The notes: generated from the sequence alone by a model not told the origin. Shown: positions 16,085 to 25,588, counted from the stretch's first letter. The stretch is 64,000 nucleotides of DNA from Azospirillum sp. TSH58 (GCF_003119115.1 NZ_CP022364.1:1812001-1876000), one strand, 5' to 3'. A program made the numbers and translations.

Positions 16085-17254
16085 ATGAGCGCCTCCAATC
16101 ACGCTGCTGCCTTTGCCCTGCCGGCTGTTGACGCCGACGGGCGCAAGAACCTTGTCGGCCTGTCCCGCGACGAGCTGGAAGCCGAAATGCTGTCCGTCGG
16201 CCTGGAGAAATTCCGGGCCCGCCAGCTCTGGCACTGGATCTACCACCGCGGAGCCACCGACTTCGCGGTGATGACCACGCTCGCCAAGCCGGTGCGCGAG
16301 AAGCTGGCGGAGAGCTACGCCGTGGCCCGCCCGACGGTCGTGCGCGACCTGAAGTCGGTGGACGGCACGCGCAAGTGGCTGCTGCGCATGCCCGACGGGC
16401 AGGAGGTGGAGAGCGTCCACATCCCCGAGGAGGACCGCGGCACGCTCTGCGTCTCCTCGCAGGTCGGCTGCACGCTGACCTGCCGCTTCTGCCACACCGG
16501 CACGCAGCGTCTGGTGCGCAACCTCGACGCCTCGGAGATCGTGGCGCAGGTCATGCTGGCCCGCGACGCGCTGGGCGAATGGCCGGCGCCGCCGGACGGG
16601 CGGATGATCTCCAACATCGTCATGATGGGGATGGGGGAGCCGCTCTTTAACTACGAGAACGTCGCCAAGGCGCTGAAGATCGTCATGGACGGCGACGGGA
16701 TCTCGATCTCGAAGCGCCGCATCACGCTCTCGACCTCCGGCGTCGTCCCGGCCATGAAGCGCTGCGGCGAGGAGCTGAACGTCAACCTCGCCGTCAGCCT
16801 GCACGCCGTGACGGACGAGCTGCGCGACCTCATCATGCCCATCAACCGGAAATACCCGTTGAAGGAGCTGATGGACGCCTGCCGCAACTACCCCGGCCTG
16901 AACAACGCGCGGCGCATCACCTTCGAATACGTGATGCTGAAGGGCGTCAATGACAGCCCGGCGGACGCCCGCGCCCTGGTGAAGTTGCTGGAGGGCATCC
17001 CGTCGAAGATCAACCTGATCCCCTTCAACCCCTGGCCGGGCGCCCCCTACGAGCGTTCGACCGACCGGGCGATCCAGGTCTTCGGCGACATCGTCAACAA
17101 CGCCGGCTACGCCAGCCCCGTCCGCACCACCCGCGGCGAGGACATCATGGCCGCCTGCGGCCAGTTGAAGAGCGCGTCCGTCCGCCTGTCCGCCGCCGAC
17201 CGCGCCGCCATCGAGAAGGTGCTGGCCGAGAAGGACGCGGCGCTGGCCGGATAA
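16085..17254 (+). CDS. rlmN: Dual-specificity RNA methyltransferase RlmN
   Basis: 389 aa radical-SAM enzyme that C2-methylates A2503 of 23S rRNA and, in many bacteria, A37 of tRNAs. The cluster motif is [14 protein letters not shown] (C-x3-C-x2-C) near residue 137. Further marks are [25 protein letters not shown] and [15 protein letters not shown], and the C-terminal catalytic cysteine appears in [10 protein letters not shown] (near residue 358). The N-terminal domain ([20 protein letters not shown]) is the usual accessory fold. The ATG at 16085 lies right at the predicted transcription start, so the mRNA may lack a leader; AGGGGG overlapping the -10 is the only SD-like sequence. Confidence 0.97.
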   Translation: MSASNHAAAFALPAVDADGRKNLVGLSRDELEAEMLSVGLEKFRARQLWHWIYHRGATDFAVMTTLAKPVREKLAESYAVARPTVVRDLKSVDGTRKWLLRMPDGQEVESVHIPEEDRGTLCVSSQVGCTLTCRFCHTGTQRLVRNLDASEIVAQVMLARDALGEWPAPPDGRMISNIVMMGMGEPLFNYENVAKALKIVMDGDGISISKRRITLSTSGVVPAMKRCGEELNVNLAVSLHAVTDELRDLIMPINRKYPLKELMDACRNYPGLNNARRITFEYVMLKGVNDSPADARALVKLLEGIPSKINLIPFNPWPGAPYERSTDRAIQVFGDIVNNAGYASPVRTTRGEDIMAACGQLKSASVRLSAADRAAIEKVLAEKDAALAG

Positions 17255-17281
17255 GGCCGGACCTATCCCTGGGAGTGCTCC

Positions 17282-17518
17282 GTGCCTGAGTTCGCCGTCG
17301 ACCCCGGCCTTGTCCTGTTCCTGTTCAACGCAGCGGCGGTCTGGCCGCTGATGCGCATCTTCCGCCGGGCGGGCTTCTCGCCCTGGTGGGCGCTGGTGAT
17401 CTTCGTTCCGGTGATCGGGCTGGTCGGCGTGCTGGGGCTGCTGACGATGCGGCGCTGGCCGGCGCGCGTCCTGGTCGACGGGCCGGCGCGGCCGCGCAAG
17501 GCGCGGAGGGCCGCGTGA
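17282..17518 (+). CDS. Small membrane protein (hypothetical, paralogue A)
   Basis: 78 aa from a GTG start. Two hydrophobic segments (residues about 8-24 and 35-57) make it an inner-membrane protein, with a basic C-terminal tail (RPRKARRAA). The stretch FSPWWALVIFVP followed by MRRWP is echoed in the next gene (SPLWALVLL followed by IRWP), so the two are probably paralogues. Its stop TGA overlaps the next ATG (TGATG). It starts 27 bases after rlmN on the same strand and may be co-transcribed with it. I do not recognise a function. Confidence 0.65.
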   Translation: MPEFAVDPGLVLFLFNAAAVWPLMRIFRRAGFSPWWALVIFVPVIGLVGVLGLLTMRRWPARVLVDGPARPRKARRAA

Positions 17519-17829
17519 TGGAGATGCTCGAGTCCGTCGTCGCCCTGCTCAACGCCGTCTACTGGCAACCCTGGGCGGCGATCATGTCCACCGACCCGTG
17601 GACGGCCAACCTCGTCATGGCGATCCTGCTGATGCTGAAGCTGATCTTCGGCGGCTGGGTGCTGGCCAAGGGGGGGCGCAGCCCGCTGTGGGCGCTGGTC
17701 CTGCTGATCAACGGGGCGGACATCCTGGCGATGTGGCTCTACGCCTACATCCGCTGGCCCTTCGTGGACCGCCCGCCCGCCCGCCCCGCCGCGGAAAGCA
17801 CCGTTGCGGCCGACGCCGGGACGGATTGA
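17518..17829 (+). CDS. Small membrane protein (hypothetical, paralogue B)
   Basis: 103 aa. It has a hydrophobic segment LVMAILLMLKLIFGGWVLA (about residues 37-55) and a second around LWALVLLINGADILAMWLYAY (61-81), then a Pro/Ala-rich tail. The motif SPxWALV...RWP is shared with the preceding gene, whose stop it overlaps by one base. The open frame extends upstream in this frame but inside gene A, so the ATG at 17518 is preferred. Function unknown; perhaps a hetero-oligomeric membrane pair. Confidence 0.65.
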   Translation: MEMLESVVALLNAVYWQPWAAIMSTDPWTANLVMAILLMLKLIFGGWVLAKGGRSPLWALVLLINGADILAMWLYAYIRWPFVDRPPARPAAESTVAADAGTD

Positions 17830-17839
17830 GCGGGACCGA

Positions 17840-17868
17840 TTGATTCGCACCGGTCGTAGGGCTACTGT
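17840..17868 (+). promoter_or_regulatory. Sigma-70-type promoter of argG
   Basis: TTGATT (17840-17845), 17-base spacer, TACTGT (17863-17868). Predicted +1 near 17875 gives a leader of about 33 bases to the ATG at 17908. Confidence 0.55.
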
Positions 17869-17907
17869 CCGGCACCGATATTTTTCCCCATCCGCGTGAG
17901 TAGTCCC

Positions 17908-19143
17908 ATGAGCGGTGCGTCCGGCAAACAGATCAAGAAAGTGGTGCTCGCCTATTCGGGCGGCCTCGACACCTCGGTGATCCTGAAGTGGCTCCAGGAA
18001 ACCTATCAATGCGAGGTGGTGACCTTCACCGCCGACCTCGGCCAGGGCGAGGAGCTGGAGCCGGCGCGCAAGAAGGCCGAGCTTCTGGGCATCAAGCCGG
18101 AAAACATCTTCATCGACGACCTGCGCGAAGAGTTCGTGCGGGACTTCGTGTTCCCGATGTTCCGCGCCAACACCCTCTATGAGGGCACCTACCTGCTCGG
18201 CACCTCGATCGCCCGGCCGCTGATCGCCAAGCGCCAGATCGAGATCGCCAACCAGGTCGGCGCCGACGCCGTGGCCCACGGCGCCACCGGCAAGGGCAAC
18301 GATCAGGTCCGCTTCGAGCTGGGCTATTACGCGCTCCGCCCGGACATCAAGATCATCGCCCCGTGGCGCGAGTGGGATCTGAACAGCCGCACCCGGCTGA
18401 TCGACTACGCCGAGAAGAACCAGATTCCGATCGCCAAGGACAAGCGTGGCGAGGCCCCGTACTCGACCGACGCCAACCTCCTGCACATCTCCTACGAGGG
18501 GAAGGCGCTGGAGGACCCGTGGGTCGAGCCGTTCGAGGACATGTACACCCGCTCCGTCGCCCCGGAGAAGGCCCCGGACACCCCGACCTACGTCGAGGTC
18601 GAATTCAAGCGCGGCGACGCCGTGGCCATCGACGGCAAGGCCCTGTCGCCGGCGGCCCTGCTGACCGAGCTGAACCGTCTGGGCGGCGAGAACGGCATCG
18701 GCCGCCTCGACCTCGTCGAGAACCGCTACGTCGGCATGAAGTCGCGCGGCGTGTACGAGACGCCGGGCGGCACCATCCTGCTGGCCGCCCACCGCGCGAT
18801 GGAGAGCATCACGCTCGACCGCGGCGCCGGCCATCTGAAGGATGAGCTGATGCCGCGCTACGCCGAGCTGATCTACTGCGGCTACTGGTTCAGCCCGGAG
18901 CGTCTGGCGCTCCAGGCCCTGATCGACCAGACCCAGGAGCCGGTGAACGGCGTGGTCCGCCTGAAGCTGTTCAAGGGCAACGTCACGGTTGTCGGCCGCA
19001 AGTCGCCGAACAGCCTCTACCGCATGGACTATGTGACGTTCGAGGAAGACAGCGTCTACAACCAGAAGGACGCGGAAGGCTTCATCAAGCTGAACGCGCT
19101 CCGTCTGCGTCTGGGCGCCATGGCCCGCGCCAACGTCAAGTAA
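17908..19143 (+). CDS. argG: Argininosuccinate synthase ArgG
   Basis: 411 aa. ATP-dependent ligation of citrulline and aspartate to argininosuccinate, the penultimate arginine step. [18 protein letters not shown] is the PP-loop (SGGxDTS). [32 protein letters not shown] and the C-terminal [20 protein letters not shown] are family signatures. A GTG at 17896 would add four residues; the ATG at 17908 is preferred, though neither has a strong ribosome site. It has its own promoter and a terminator, so the gene is monocistronic; argH is not in the window. Confidence 0.97.
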   Translation: MSGASGKQIKKVVLAYSGGLDTSVILKWLQETYQCEVVTFTADLGQGEELEPARKKAELLGIKPENIFIDDLREEFVRDFVFPMFRANTLYEGTYLLGTSIARPLIAKRQIEIANQVGADAVAHGATGKGNDQVRFELGYYALRPDIKIIAPWREWDLNSRTRLIDYAEKNQIPIAKDKRGEAPYSTDANLLHISYEGKALEDPWVEPFEDMYTRSVAPEKAPDTPTYVEVEFKRGDAVAIDGKALSPAALLTELNRLGGENGIGRLDLVENRYVGMKSRGVYETPGGTILLAAHRAMESITLDRGAGHLKDELMPRYAELIYCGYWFSPERLALQALIDQTQEPVNGVVRLKLFKGNVTVVGRKSPNSLYRMDYVTFEEDSVYNQKDAEGFIKLNALRLRLGAMARANVK

Positions 19144-19166
19144 GCGCGAGACCGTTTTGGATGTGG

Positions 19167-19199
19167 AACGAGGGGGCTTCGGCCCCCTCGTTTCGTTTT
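19167..19199 (+). terminator. Rho-independent terminator of argG
   Basis: 11-bp stem AACGAGGGGGC / GCCCCCTCGTT around a TTCG tetraloop (19167-19177, 19182-19192), followed by TCGTTTT. Confidence 0.88.
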
Positions 19200-19225
19200 G
19201 GGCAAAGGCTGTGTGGCGCGCCCGG

Positions 19226-20896
19226 TCACGCCGCCCGGATGTTGACGAGGAAGCGCTCGACCTCCAGGCGGAGCGTTTCCGCCTGCCGGCTGAGTTCCTC
19301 GGCCGACGACAGAACCTGGGAAGCGGCCGACCCGGTCTCCACCGCGGCCTGATGGACCTGGACGATGCTGCCCGACACCTCCGTGGTGCCGTGGGCGGCC
19401 TGCTGGACGTTGCGGGCGATCTCCCCCGTGGCCGCCCCCTGCTCCTCCACCGCGGCGGCGATGGTGGTGGCGATGCCGTTGATCTCGCCGATCGTTCCGC
19501 CGATGGTCTTGATGGCGCGGACGGTTTCGGTGGTCACCCCCTGGATCGTCTGGATCTGGGTGGCGATCTCCTCGGTCGCCCTGGCCGTCTGGTTGGCCAG
19601 CGACTTCACCTCGCTCGCCACCACGGCGAAGCCCTTGCCGGCCTCCCCGGCGCGCGCGGCCTCGATGGTGGCGTTGAGCGCCAGCAGGTTGGTCTGGTCG
19701 GCGATGGCCTTGATGAGCCCGACCACCTCGCCGATCTTCTGACCGGCCTCGGCCAGCCCCTGGACCGTCCGGTCGGTGCGGGCCGCCTCCTCCACGGCGT
19801 TGCCGGCGATGGATGTGGAGGTGGCGACGTGGCGCCCGATCTCGGTGATGGAGGCGGACAGCTCCTCGGTGGCCCCGGCGACCGCCTGGACGTTGGTGGT
19901 CGCCTGCTCCGACGCGGCGGCGACCGTGGACGCCTGCCGGCTGGTCTCCTCCGCGGTGGACGACATGGACTCCGCGGTGGCGCGCATCTCGGTGGCGGCG
20001 GAGGCCAGCATCTTCAGCGTCGCGTGCACCGTGCTGTCGAAGCCGACGATGTATTTTTCCACGAGCGCCTGTCGGGCCTCCTTGCGGGCCTGCTCCTGGC
20101 GCTGCTCCTCCTCCATCCGGCGGTTCGCGACGGCGGAGTCCTTGAACACCGCCAGCGAGCGGGCGAGCGTGCCGACCTCGTCCATCCGGTCCGTTCCGTC
20201 GACGGTGATGCCGAGATCGCCCTTGGCGAGGCGCTGCATGAGTTCGGCCATGGCGCGCAGCGGGCCGACCACGCGGAACAGCGTCGTCGTCACGGCGAAG
20301 GCCGCGGCCAGCACGCCGAGCAGCACCGCGATCCCCAGGATCCAGCGGGAGCTGTCGTAGGCGGCGTTGGTCCGCTCATACTCGGCCTCGGCCTCCTTCA
20401 GCTGCAGGTCGACCAGCTTTCCGACGGCCGCCGCCACCGGATCGATGCTGGGATAGAGCGTGGACACCGCGAAGGCGTCCAGCGCCGCCTGATCCTTGGC
20501 CTGCATCAACCTGCGGGCGGTCGTCGCGGCGTCGCGCGCCTTGCCCATGTGGCGTTCGGCCTCGTTCGCCAACTCCTTTTCGCGGGCGTTCATCGAGGTG
20601 GCCGTGAAGGCCGACCAGCGCGTCGCGATTTCGCCGAGCGCGGCATCGATGGACTTGAGACCGCTCTCCCACGTCTCGGCGCCCCCGCGCACCTTGTGCG
20701 TGGCATCGACGATGTTGACGGCGAACATGTCGGAGACGACCTTCAGGTCGCGCAACGGGACGACGCGGTCCTTGAACACCGTTTCCATGCCCTGGTGTGC
20801 CTGCCCCAGGGCCAGCCAGCCGGTGGCCGCAATCGCTAAAAGAAAGAAGCACAGAACAGAGAGGGCAACCGAAAGGCGTGCTTTGACCGTAGACAT
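19226..20896 (-). CDS. Methyl-accepting chemotaxis protein
   Basis: 556 aa transducer. TM1 lies at about residues 8-30 ([20 protein letters not shown]). A periplasmic helical sensor of about 155 residues follows, 4HB-like ([20 protein letters not shown] resembles the 4HB_MCP entry), then TM2 ([20 protein letters not shown]), HAMP, and a long coiled-coil signalling domain. The hairpin tip is [20 protein letters not shown] with [22 protein letters not shown]. There is no CheR/CheB tether pentapeptide at the C-terminus (ends VNIRAA). I chose the ATG at 20896 because it places TM1 at the N-terminus; the long frame upstream lies in AT-rich non-coding DNA. Ligand unknown; it is an orphan receptor, with no che genes nearby. 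Confidence 0.93.
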   Translation of the reverse strand: MSTVKARLSVALSVLCFFLLAIAATGWLALGQAHQGMETVFKDRVVPLRDLKVVSDMFAVNIVDATHKVRGGAETWESGLKSIDAALGEIATRWSAFTATSMNAREKELANEAERHMGKARDAATTARRLMQAKDQAALDAFAVSTLYPSIDPVAAAVGKLVDLQLKEAEAEYERTNAAYDSSRWILGIAVLLGVLAAAFAVTTTLFRVVGPLRAMAELMQRLAKGDLGITVDGTDRMDEVGTLARSLAVFKDSAVANRRMEEEQRQEQARKEARQALVEKYIVGFDSTVHATLKMLASAATEMRATAESMSSTAEETSRQASTVAAASEQATTNVQAVAGATEELSASITEIGRHVATSTSIAGNAVEEAARTDRTVQGLAEAGQKIGEVVGLIKAIADQTNLLALNATIEAARAGEAGKGFAVVASEVKSLANQTARATEEIATQIQTIQGVTTETVRAIKTIGGTIGEINGIATTIAAAVEEQGAATGEIARNVQQAAHGTTEVSGSIVQVHQAAVETGSAASQVLSSAEELSRQAETLRLEVERFLVNIRAA

Positions 20897-20939
20897 CGGC
20901 TTGTTCCACGATGCGTTGACGTTGCAGGTCATGGCATCG

Positions 20940-21010
20940 TGGGTGAAACATATTAATATTAAGCTACATTTTAACGAAAATATATTTCGCCTGAAAGTTA
21001 CAACTCTCAT
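20940..21010. other. AT-rich upstream region of the chemoreceptor gene
   Basis: A stretch of roughly two-thirds A+T in a window of about 70% G+C, in the 219-base gap between the chemoreceptor and VOC genes. On the minus strand it contains TAAAAT-like and TTTCAG-like hexamers about 17 bases apart. It is probably the chemoreceptor promoter or an AT-rich nucleoid-protein target. Confidence 0.4.
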
Positions 21011-21115
21011 CAATAAGCGACACCGCCATGACGGTCATGACGGTGTTTTGCTCTGATCGGCGTCAGACGCCTCCCACATCTGTTCGAGCAAAGATTGCAG
21101 GGGGCGATGTCTTCC

Positions 21116-21550
21116 TCACCCCTCCAGCCGGAAGCTCCCGTCCTCGCCCAGCGCGGCGAAGGGGTTCCAGGCGACTTCCCAGGGGTGGCCGTCCGGATCG
21201 GCGAAATAGCCGCTGTAGCCGCCCCAGAACACGTCCTGTGCCGGCTTCAGGATGCGCCCGCCGGCCCGTTCGGCCTGGGCCATCACGGCGTCCACCTCCG
21301 CCTTGCTGCGCAGGTTGTGGGCCAGCGTGATGCCGCCGAAGCCCGACGTCGGGCCCGACTCCGCCAGATGCGCGTCCTCGGCCAGCGCCTCCCGCCCGAA
21401 GAGGGCGAGCGCGACGCCGCCCAGCTGGTAGAAGGTGATGGCGTCCTGGCTGACGGGGGAGGGGGTCCAGCCCAGCCCCTCCTCGTAGAAGCGGCGGCTG
21501 CGCGCGAGGTCGGCGACGCCCAGCGTGATCAGGCTGACTCTCTGTTCCAT
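21116..21550 (-). CDS. VOC (glyoxalase/dioxygenase superfamily) protein
   Basis: 144 aa, two beta-alpha-beta-beta-beta modules: SLITLGVADLARSRRFYEEGLGW at the start and GGYSGYFADPDGHPWEVAWNP at the end, with the metal-ligand Glu in the last. Such proteins include small-molecule lyases, dioxygenases and antibiotic-binding proteins; the substrate cannot be assigned. It begins one base after the stop of the rhodanese gene, so the two form an operon. Confidence 0.85.
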   Translation of the reverse strand: MEQRVSLITLGVADLARSRRFYEEGLGWTPSPVSQDAITFYQLGGVALALFGREALAEDAHLAESGPTSGFGGITLAHNLRSKAEVDAVMAQAERAGGRILKPAQDVFWGGYSGYFADPDGHPWEVAWNPFAALGEDGSFRLEG

Positions 21551-21551
21551 C

Positions 21552-22007
21552 TCAGCTTCCCTTCCGTTCGGCGGGCGGCATGGCGGCGGGCGGCATGGCG
21601 GCGGGCGGCGTGGCGGCGGGCGGCGTGGCGACCGGCAGGCCGGCCTCCTTCCAGCCCTTGAAGCCGCCCTCCAGGTGGCAGACGTTCTCCAGCCCCATCG
21701 CCTGCACGGTGTCGGTGGCGAGCGCCGAGCGCCAGCCGCTGGCGCAGTAGAAGACGAAGCGCTTGCCCGACGCGAAGACCGGCTTGTGATAGGGGCTGTC
21801 CGGGTCGACCCAGAATTCCAGCATGCCGCGGGTGGCCGGGAAGGCGCCGGGGATCATGCCGTCGCGGGTCAGCTCGCGCGGGTCGCGGATGTCGACGAAG
21901 ACCACATCGGGGTCGCCGTGCAGGGACAGCGCCTCCTGCGGCGTGATCGCCTGGATGCGGGCGTTCGCTTCGGCCAGCAACTCCTTGTAGCCCTTCTTCA
22001 TCGGCAT
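21552..22007 (-). CDS. Rhodanese-domain protein with Pro-Ala repeat tail
   Basis: 151 aa. A single rhodanese domain: VFVDIRDPRELTRDGMIPGA is the entry motif, and the active-site loop is FYCASGWRSAL with the catalytic Cys near residue 94. EGGFKGWKEAGLPV is the typical end. It would carry sulfur as a persulfide or act in thiol chemistry in the cytoplasm. The last 25 residues are a low-complexity tail of PPAAT/PPAAM units from a 15-base tandem repeat. An excellent ribosome site, AGAAGGAGGAAACC, precedes the ATG. Upstream gene of a two-gene unit with the VOC protein. Confidence 0.9.
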   Translation of the reverse strand: MPMKKGYKELLAEANARIQAITPQEALSLHGDPDVVFVDIRDPRELTRDGMIPGAFPATRGMLEFWVDPDSPYHKPVFASGKRFVFYCASGWRSALATDTVQAMGLENVCHLEGGFKGWKEAGLPVATPPAATPPAAMPPAAMPPAERKGS

Positions 22008-22163
22008 GGCGGTTTCCTCCTTCTGACCCTTTGGCCGTAGTCGAACCCTTGGCGGGACCGTTGGCGCGTCTGCGCTGTTATCGCTCTACGCAACTGTGCA
22101 ACAGGCCGCCCCGCCCGGTCCACCGGGAAGGGCGGCCGGTGCAGGGGGAGCCTGGGGAAAGCC

Positions 22164-22577
22164 ATGCAGACTGCCACCGACGGACCCACCGAAGCCGCCG
22201 CCGCTTTGCCGACCGTCATCGATCCGGTGCGCGTGGAGCGGAACGAGCGCTACGTCCGCCGCCGCTTCTGGAACACGCTGCGCGCCAACCTGCACCGCAT
22301 TCCCTTCCTGGAGCAGGCGCTGGCCGCCTTCTTCTGCGCGACCGACCCGCAGACGCCCTTCAAGGCGAAGGCGATCCTGATGGCGGCGCTGGCCTATTTC
22401 GTGCTGCCCGCGGACTCGATTCCGGACTGGCTGATCGCGGTCGGCTTCGTGGACGACGCGGCGGTGCTGGCCACGGCCGTCCATGCGGTGCGGAGCAACC
22501 TGAAGCCCGAGCATGAGGACCGCGCCCGCGCCGCCCTGCGCAAGGAACAGCAGATGAAGCCCGCCGCGGACCGTTGA
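22164..22577 (+). CDS. DUF1232 (YkvA-type) membrane protein
   Basis: 137 aa. The conserved core is FKAKAILMAALAYFVLPADSIPDW, with the hallmark Y-x-x-x-P-x-D-x-I-P-D, followed by VDDAAVLATAV. Short hydrophobic segments suggest membrane association. No biochemical function is established for the family. A GGGGAA ribosome-like sequence precedes the ATG. It converges on the EamA gene only four bases away. Confidence 0.85.
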   Translation: MQTATDGPTEAAAALPTVIDPVRVERNERYVRRRFWNTLRANLHRIPFLEQALAAFFCATDPQTPFKAKAILMAALAYFVLPADSIPDWLIAVGFVDDAAVLATAVHAVRSNLKPEHEDRARAALRKEQQMKPAADR

Positions 22578-22581
22578 GGTC

Positions 22582-23466
22582 TTACGCCTTGGCCGCGGTT
22601 CCCCGCTCGGCCCGCGACTGCGCGGCGTCGCGGTGCGCGGTGTAGAGGGCGGAGGCCGCGATCACCCCGGCGCCGACCCAGCCCCACAGGTCCATGGCCT
22701 CGCCGAACAGCGGCCAGGCGAGCAGGGCGGTGAAGGGCAGGCGGGCGTAGTCGTAGGGCATCATCGCCGAGGCCGGGGCCAGCTTGAAGGCGCGGGTCAT
22801 CGCCAGTTGCCCCAGGGTCAGGACGCCGCCCAGCAGGACGAGCCAGCCGAGCGCCGTCCAGCTCGGCCACTCCCACACGAAGAGGGCCGGCACCAGGGCC
22901 ATCGGGGTCAGGAACAGCCCCATGTAGGCGACCACCACCATCACCCCGTCGGAGGTCGCCAGCGCCCGCACCTGGAGCGTGGTGACGGCGGCGGCGACGC
23001 AATGCAGGAGCATGACCAGGATCGCCGGGTCCAGGGTGGCGTCGTCGGGGCGGATGACGATCATCACCCCGGCCAGCCCGACCAGAACGGCGGCCCAGCG
23101 CCGCGCCCGCACCGTCTCGTTCAGGAACAGCGCGGCCCCGGCGGTGACGAACAGGGGAATGGTGAAGCTGAGCGCCGTGGCGTCCGGCAGCGGCATGTGG
23201 GTGACGCTGTAGAACCAGCACAGCATCGCCACCAGACTGGTCGCCGAGCGCGAGGCGTACAGCCCCGCCCGCCCGGTGCGCAGCCGCCCCAGCCCCACCA
23301 CCGCGATCCAGGGCAGCATGAACATCAGGCTGAACAGGTTGCGGAAGAAGACGATCTCGAAGGGGTGGATCTCGCCGCTGACGTGGCGGATCATCGCGTT
23401 GCCGATGGCGATGAACAGCGCCGCGCCCAGCATCCAGAAGGCCGCCTCCAGCGGCTTGCCCGCCAT
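22582..23466 (-). CDS. EamA/DMT-superfamily permease
   Basis: 294 aa with ten predicted helices in two EamA repeats. Each repeat carries typical text, for example IHPFEIVFFRNLFSLMFMLP in the first and APASAMMPYDYARLPFTALL in the second. These are secondary exporters or importers of metabolites, and the substrate is unknown. The ATG at 23466 is chosen; a TTG at 23514 would add 16 residues without membrane character. Stands alone. Confidence 0.85.
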   Translation of the reverse strand: MAGKPLEAAFWMLGAALFIAIGNAMIRHVSGEIHPFEIVFFRNLFSLMFMLPWIAVVGLGRLRTGRAGLYASRSATSLVAMLCWFYSVTHMPLPDATALSFTIPLFVTAGAALFLNETVRARRWAAVLVGLAGVMIVIRPDDATLDPAILVMLLHCVAAAVTTLQVRALATSDGVMVVVAYMGLFLTPMALVPALFVWEWPSWTALGWLVLLGGVLTLGQLAMTRAFKLAPASAMMPYDYARLPFTALLAWPLFGEAMDLWGWVGAGVIAASALYTAHRDAAQSRAERGTAAKA

Positions 23467-23651
23467 GCCGGGGCCGGAGGCGGGACCTTTGGCGGTGAGC
23501 GCTTGGGTGGGCAATCGGTCGCGTCCCTGGCGGATCGGGTCTCTGGCGGATCAGCCTGCGGGTGGCGCGCCTGTCCGGACGCGCCACCCCAGCGTGCATC
23601 TCTATCCTGCCCTTCGGGCGCGCCGGGTTGCAAGGGACATTCGGGAGAGGA

Positions 23652-25100
23652 TCAGCCGCCGGCCTTCAGCGAGTCGAGGCGGGCGCGAATCAGCGTGTAC
23701 TCCGGCTCCTCCGGCTTGAACTGGGCCAGCAGGCGGGTCCACAGGTCGGTGGCCTCGGCGGTCTGGCCGATGCCCGCGGCGTTCAGGCCGAGCAGCCAGA
23801 GCGCGTCGCGGTTGTCGGGCTCGGCCGCCAGCGCCTGACGGAGCGAGGCGACGGCCTCCTCCGGCATCGGGCCGGGCTTGCTGCTCCGCGGCTCCGCCGA
23901 CAGCAGGGCGGAGGCGTAGGCGACCAGAACGTCGGGCCGCTTGGGCGCCTGCTCCCGCGCCTTGCGGGCGGCGTCGATGGCCTTCGCCGACTCGCCCAGC
24001 ACGCCGTAGGAGCGCGACAGCCGCATCCAGCCGTCCACGTCGTCCGGGTTGGCCTCCAGCCGGGCGGCCAGCCCGTCGACCATGCCGCGGATCATCTGCT
24101 GCTGGTCCCCGCCCTCGGTCTGGCCCTGCGCCTGGCCCTGGTTCTGGCCTTGGCCCTGGTTTTGGGCGACCGGCGGCTGTTGCTGCGCGGGCAGGGGCTC
24201 CGGCGTCACCTTGGCCGGGTCGAGGTTCAGCGCCCTGGCCGCCTCCGCGATCTGCGTCCGCACGATGGGCACCCAGGGGGCGTCGGCGTGGGACTCGGCG
24301 AGCAGGGCGCTCCAGCGCTCCAGCGCGTCCCTGGTGTCGCCGGCCTGGAAGCGGGCCAGCGCGGCGTAGAAGCGGGCGCGCGGCTCCGTCGGGTCCTTCG
24401 CCAGCACGCGGTCGAAGGTCTTGCGCGCCTCGTCCGGCACGGTGCCGCCGTTGGCCGAGATCAGGACCTCGCCATAGCTGCCGAGAAGCTCCAGATCGTC
24501 GCCGGCCAGCGCCACCGCCTTGCCCAGCGCGTCGGCGGCCTCGGGCAGGCGGCCCATCTTGGCGTAGGCCTGGCCGAGGATGGCCCAGCCCTGCGGGTCG
24601 TCGGGGGTCTCGGCGAGCTGGGCCTTCAGCTTGTCCATCGCCGCCAGCACGTTCTTCGGCGGCCCGCCGCGCTCATGGTCCAGGTTGCGCGAGGCCAGCG
24701 GCTGGGCCGGCAGTTCCGGACGGCCCAGCTTGCCGTAGACGGCCAGCGTGCCGAGCGGCAGCAGGACGGCCAGCAGGGCGGCCAGCGCCATCGCGCTGCG
24801 CGGCGCGCGGACGGCGGGGGCAGCCGCCTTGCCCTTCGCGCCACCCTTGGCGCCGGCCTTGCCGTGGTCGGCGATGGCCAGCATGCGGCGCCCGATCTCG
24901 GCGCGGGCGGCGGCGGCCTGCGCCTCGCTGATCAGGCCGCGGCCCTGGTCGCGCTCCAGCTCGCCCAGCTGGTCGCGGTAGACCTCCAGGTCGTAGGCGG
25001 CGCGCTCCTCGGCGGCTCCCTCGGGCTTCCTCAGCAGCGGCGGCACGATCAGCAGCACCACGGCCGCCGTCATCGCGGCGGCGACGATCCAGAACAGCAT
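23652..25100 (-). CDS. ccmI: Cytochrome c biogenesis protein CcmI
   Basis: 482 aa. The N-terminal membrane part (MLFWIVAAAMTAAVVLLIVP; a second segment near residue 95) is followed by a periplasmic TPR domain (WAILGQAYAKMGRLPEAADAL, WMRLSRSYGVLGESAKAIDAA). CcmI holds apocytochrome c and delivers it to CcmFH. A Gln/Gly-rich linker around residues 300-330 joins the two TPR blocks. It starts at the ATG that overlaps the ccmH stop (TGATG). Last gene of the ccmCDEFGHI operon. Confidence 0.92.
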   Translation of the reverse strand: MLFWIVAAAMTAAVVLLIVPPLLRKPEGAAEERAAYDLEVYRDQLGELERDQGRGLISEAQAAAARAEIGRRMLAIADHGKAGAKGGAKGKAAAPAVRAPRSAMALAALLAVLLPLGTLAVYGKLGRPELPAQPLASRNLDHERGGPPKNVLAAMDKLKAQLAETPDDPQGWAILGQAYAKMGRLPEAADALGKAVALAGDDLELLGSYGEVLISANGGTVPDEARKTFDRVLAKDPTEPRARFYAALARFQAGDTRDALERWSALLAESHADAPWVPIVRTQIAEAARALNLDPAKVTPEPLPAQQQPPVAQNQGQGQNQGQAQGQTEGGDQQQMIRGMVDGLAARLEANPDDVDGWMRLSRSYGVLGESAKAIDAARKAREQAPKRPDVLVAYASALLSAEPRSSKPGPMPEEAVASLRQALAAEPDNRDALWLLGLNAAGIGQTAEATDLWTRLLAQFKPEEPEYTLIRARLDSLKAGG

Positions 25101-25588
25101 CAGGCTTTGTCCTTGCGGAGCAGGGCGTCCAGGCGCCGCCGCTCGTCCTCAGTCAGCGGGGCGGTGTCGCCGCCGGCAGCAACGGCGGCACCCTTGCGCC
25201 CGCGCAGGTACAGGGCCGTGGCGACGCCGCCGATGGCCAGGATCACGAAGGGGCCGATCCACAGGAACAGCGTCGTCGCCTTGAAGGGCGGGCGCAGCAG
25301 CACATAGTCGCCGTAGCGGTCGGTGACGAAGCTCAGCACCTGCTGGTTGCTGTCGCCGGCGGTCAGCCGCTCGCGGACCAGCACGCGCAGGTCGCGGGCG
25401 AGCGGCGCGTTGGAATCGTCGATCGACTGGTTCTGGCAGACGAGGCAGCGCAGATCCTTGCTGATCTCCCGCGCGCGGCCCTCCAGCGCCGGGTCCTTCA
25501 GCACCTCGTCGGGCTGGACGGCGAAGGCCGAGACGGGAGTCAGGGCGAGCAGGGCGGCCGTCAGGGTCGCGGAAAGGAGGGCTCTCAC
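25100..25588 (-). CDS. ccmH: Cytochrome c biogenesis protein CcmH
   Basis: 162 aa. Signal/anchor segment at the N-terminus, then the redox motif LRCLVCQNQSIDDSNAPLA (C-x2-C) near residue 47, and a C-terminal membrane helix (TTLFLWIGPFVILAIGGVAT). It is the thiol reductase of apocytochrome c working with CcmG and CcmF. The start is the GTG at 25588, overlapping the ccmG stop (GTGA); the longer frame upstream lies inside ccmG. Confidence 0.94.
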   Translation of the reverse strand: MRALLSATLTAALLALTPVSAFAVQPDEVLKDPALEGRAREISKDLRCLVCQNQSIDDSNAPLARDLRVLVRERLTAGDSNQQVLSFVTDRYGDYVLLRPPFKATTLFLWIGPFVILAIGGVATALYLRGRKGAAVAAGGDTAPLTEDERRRLDALLRKDKA

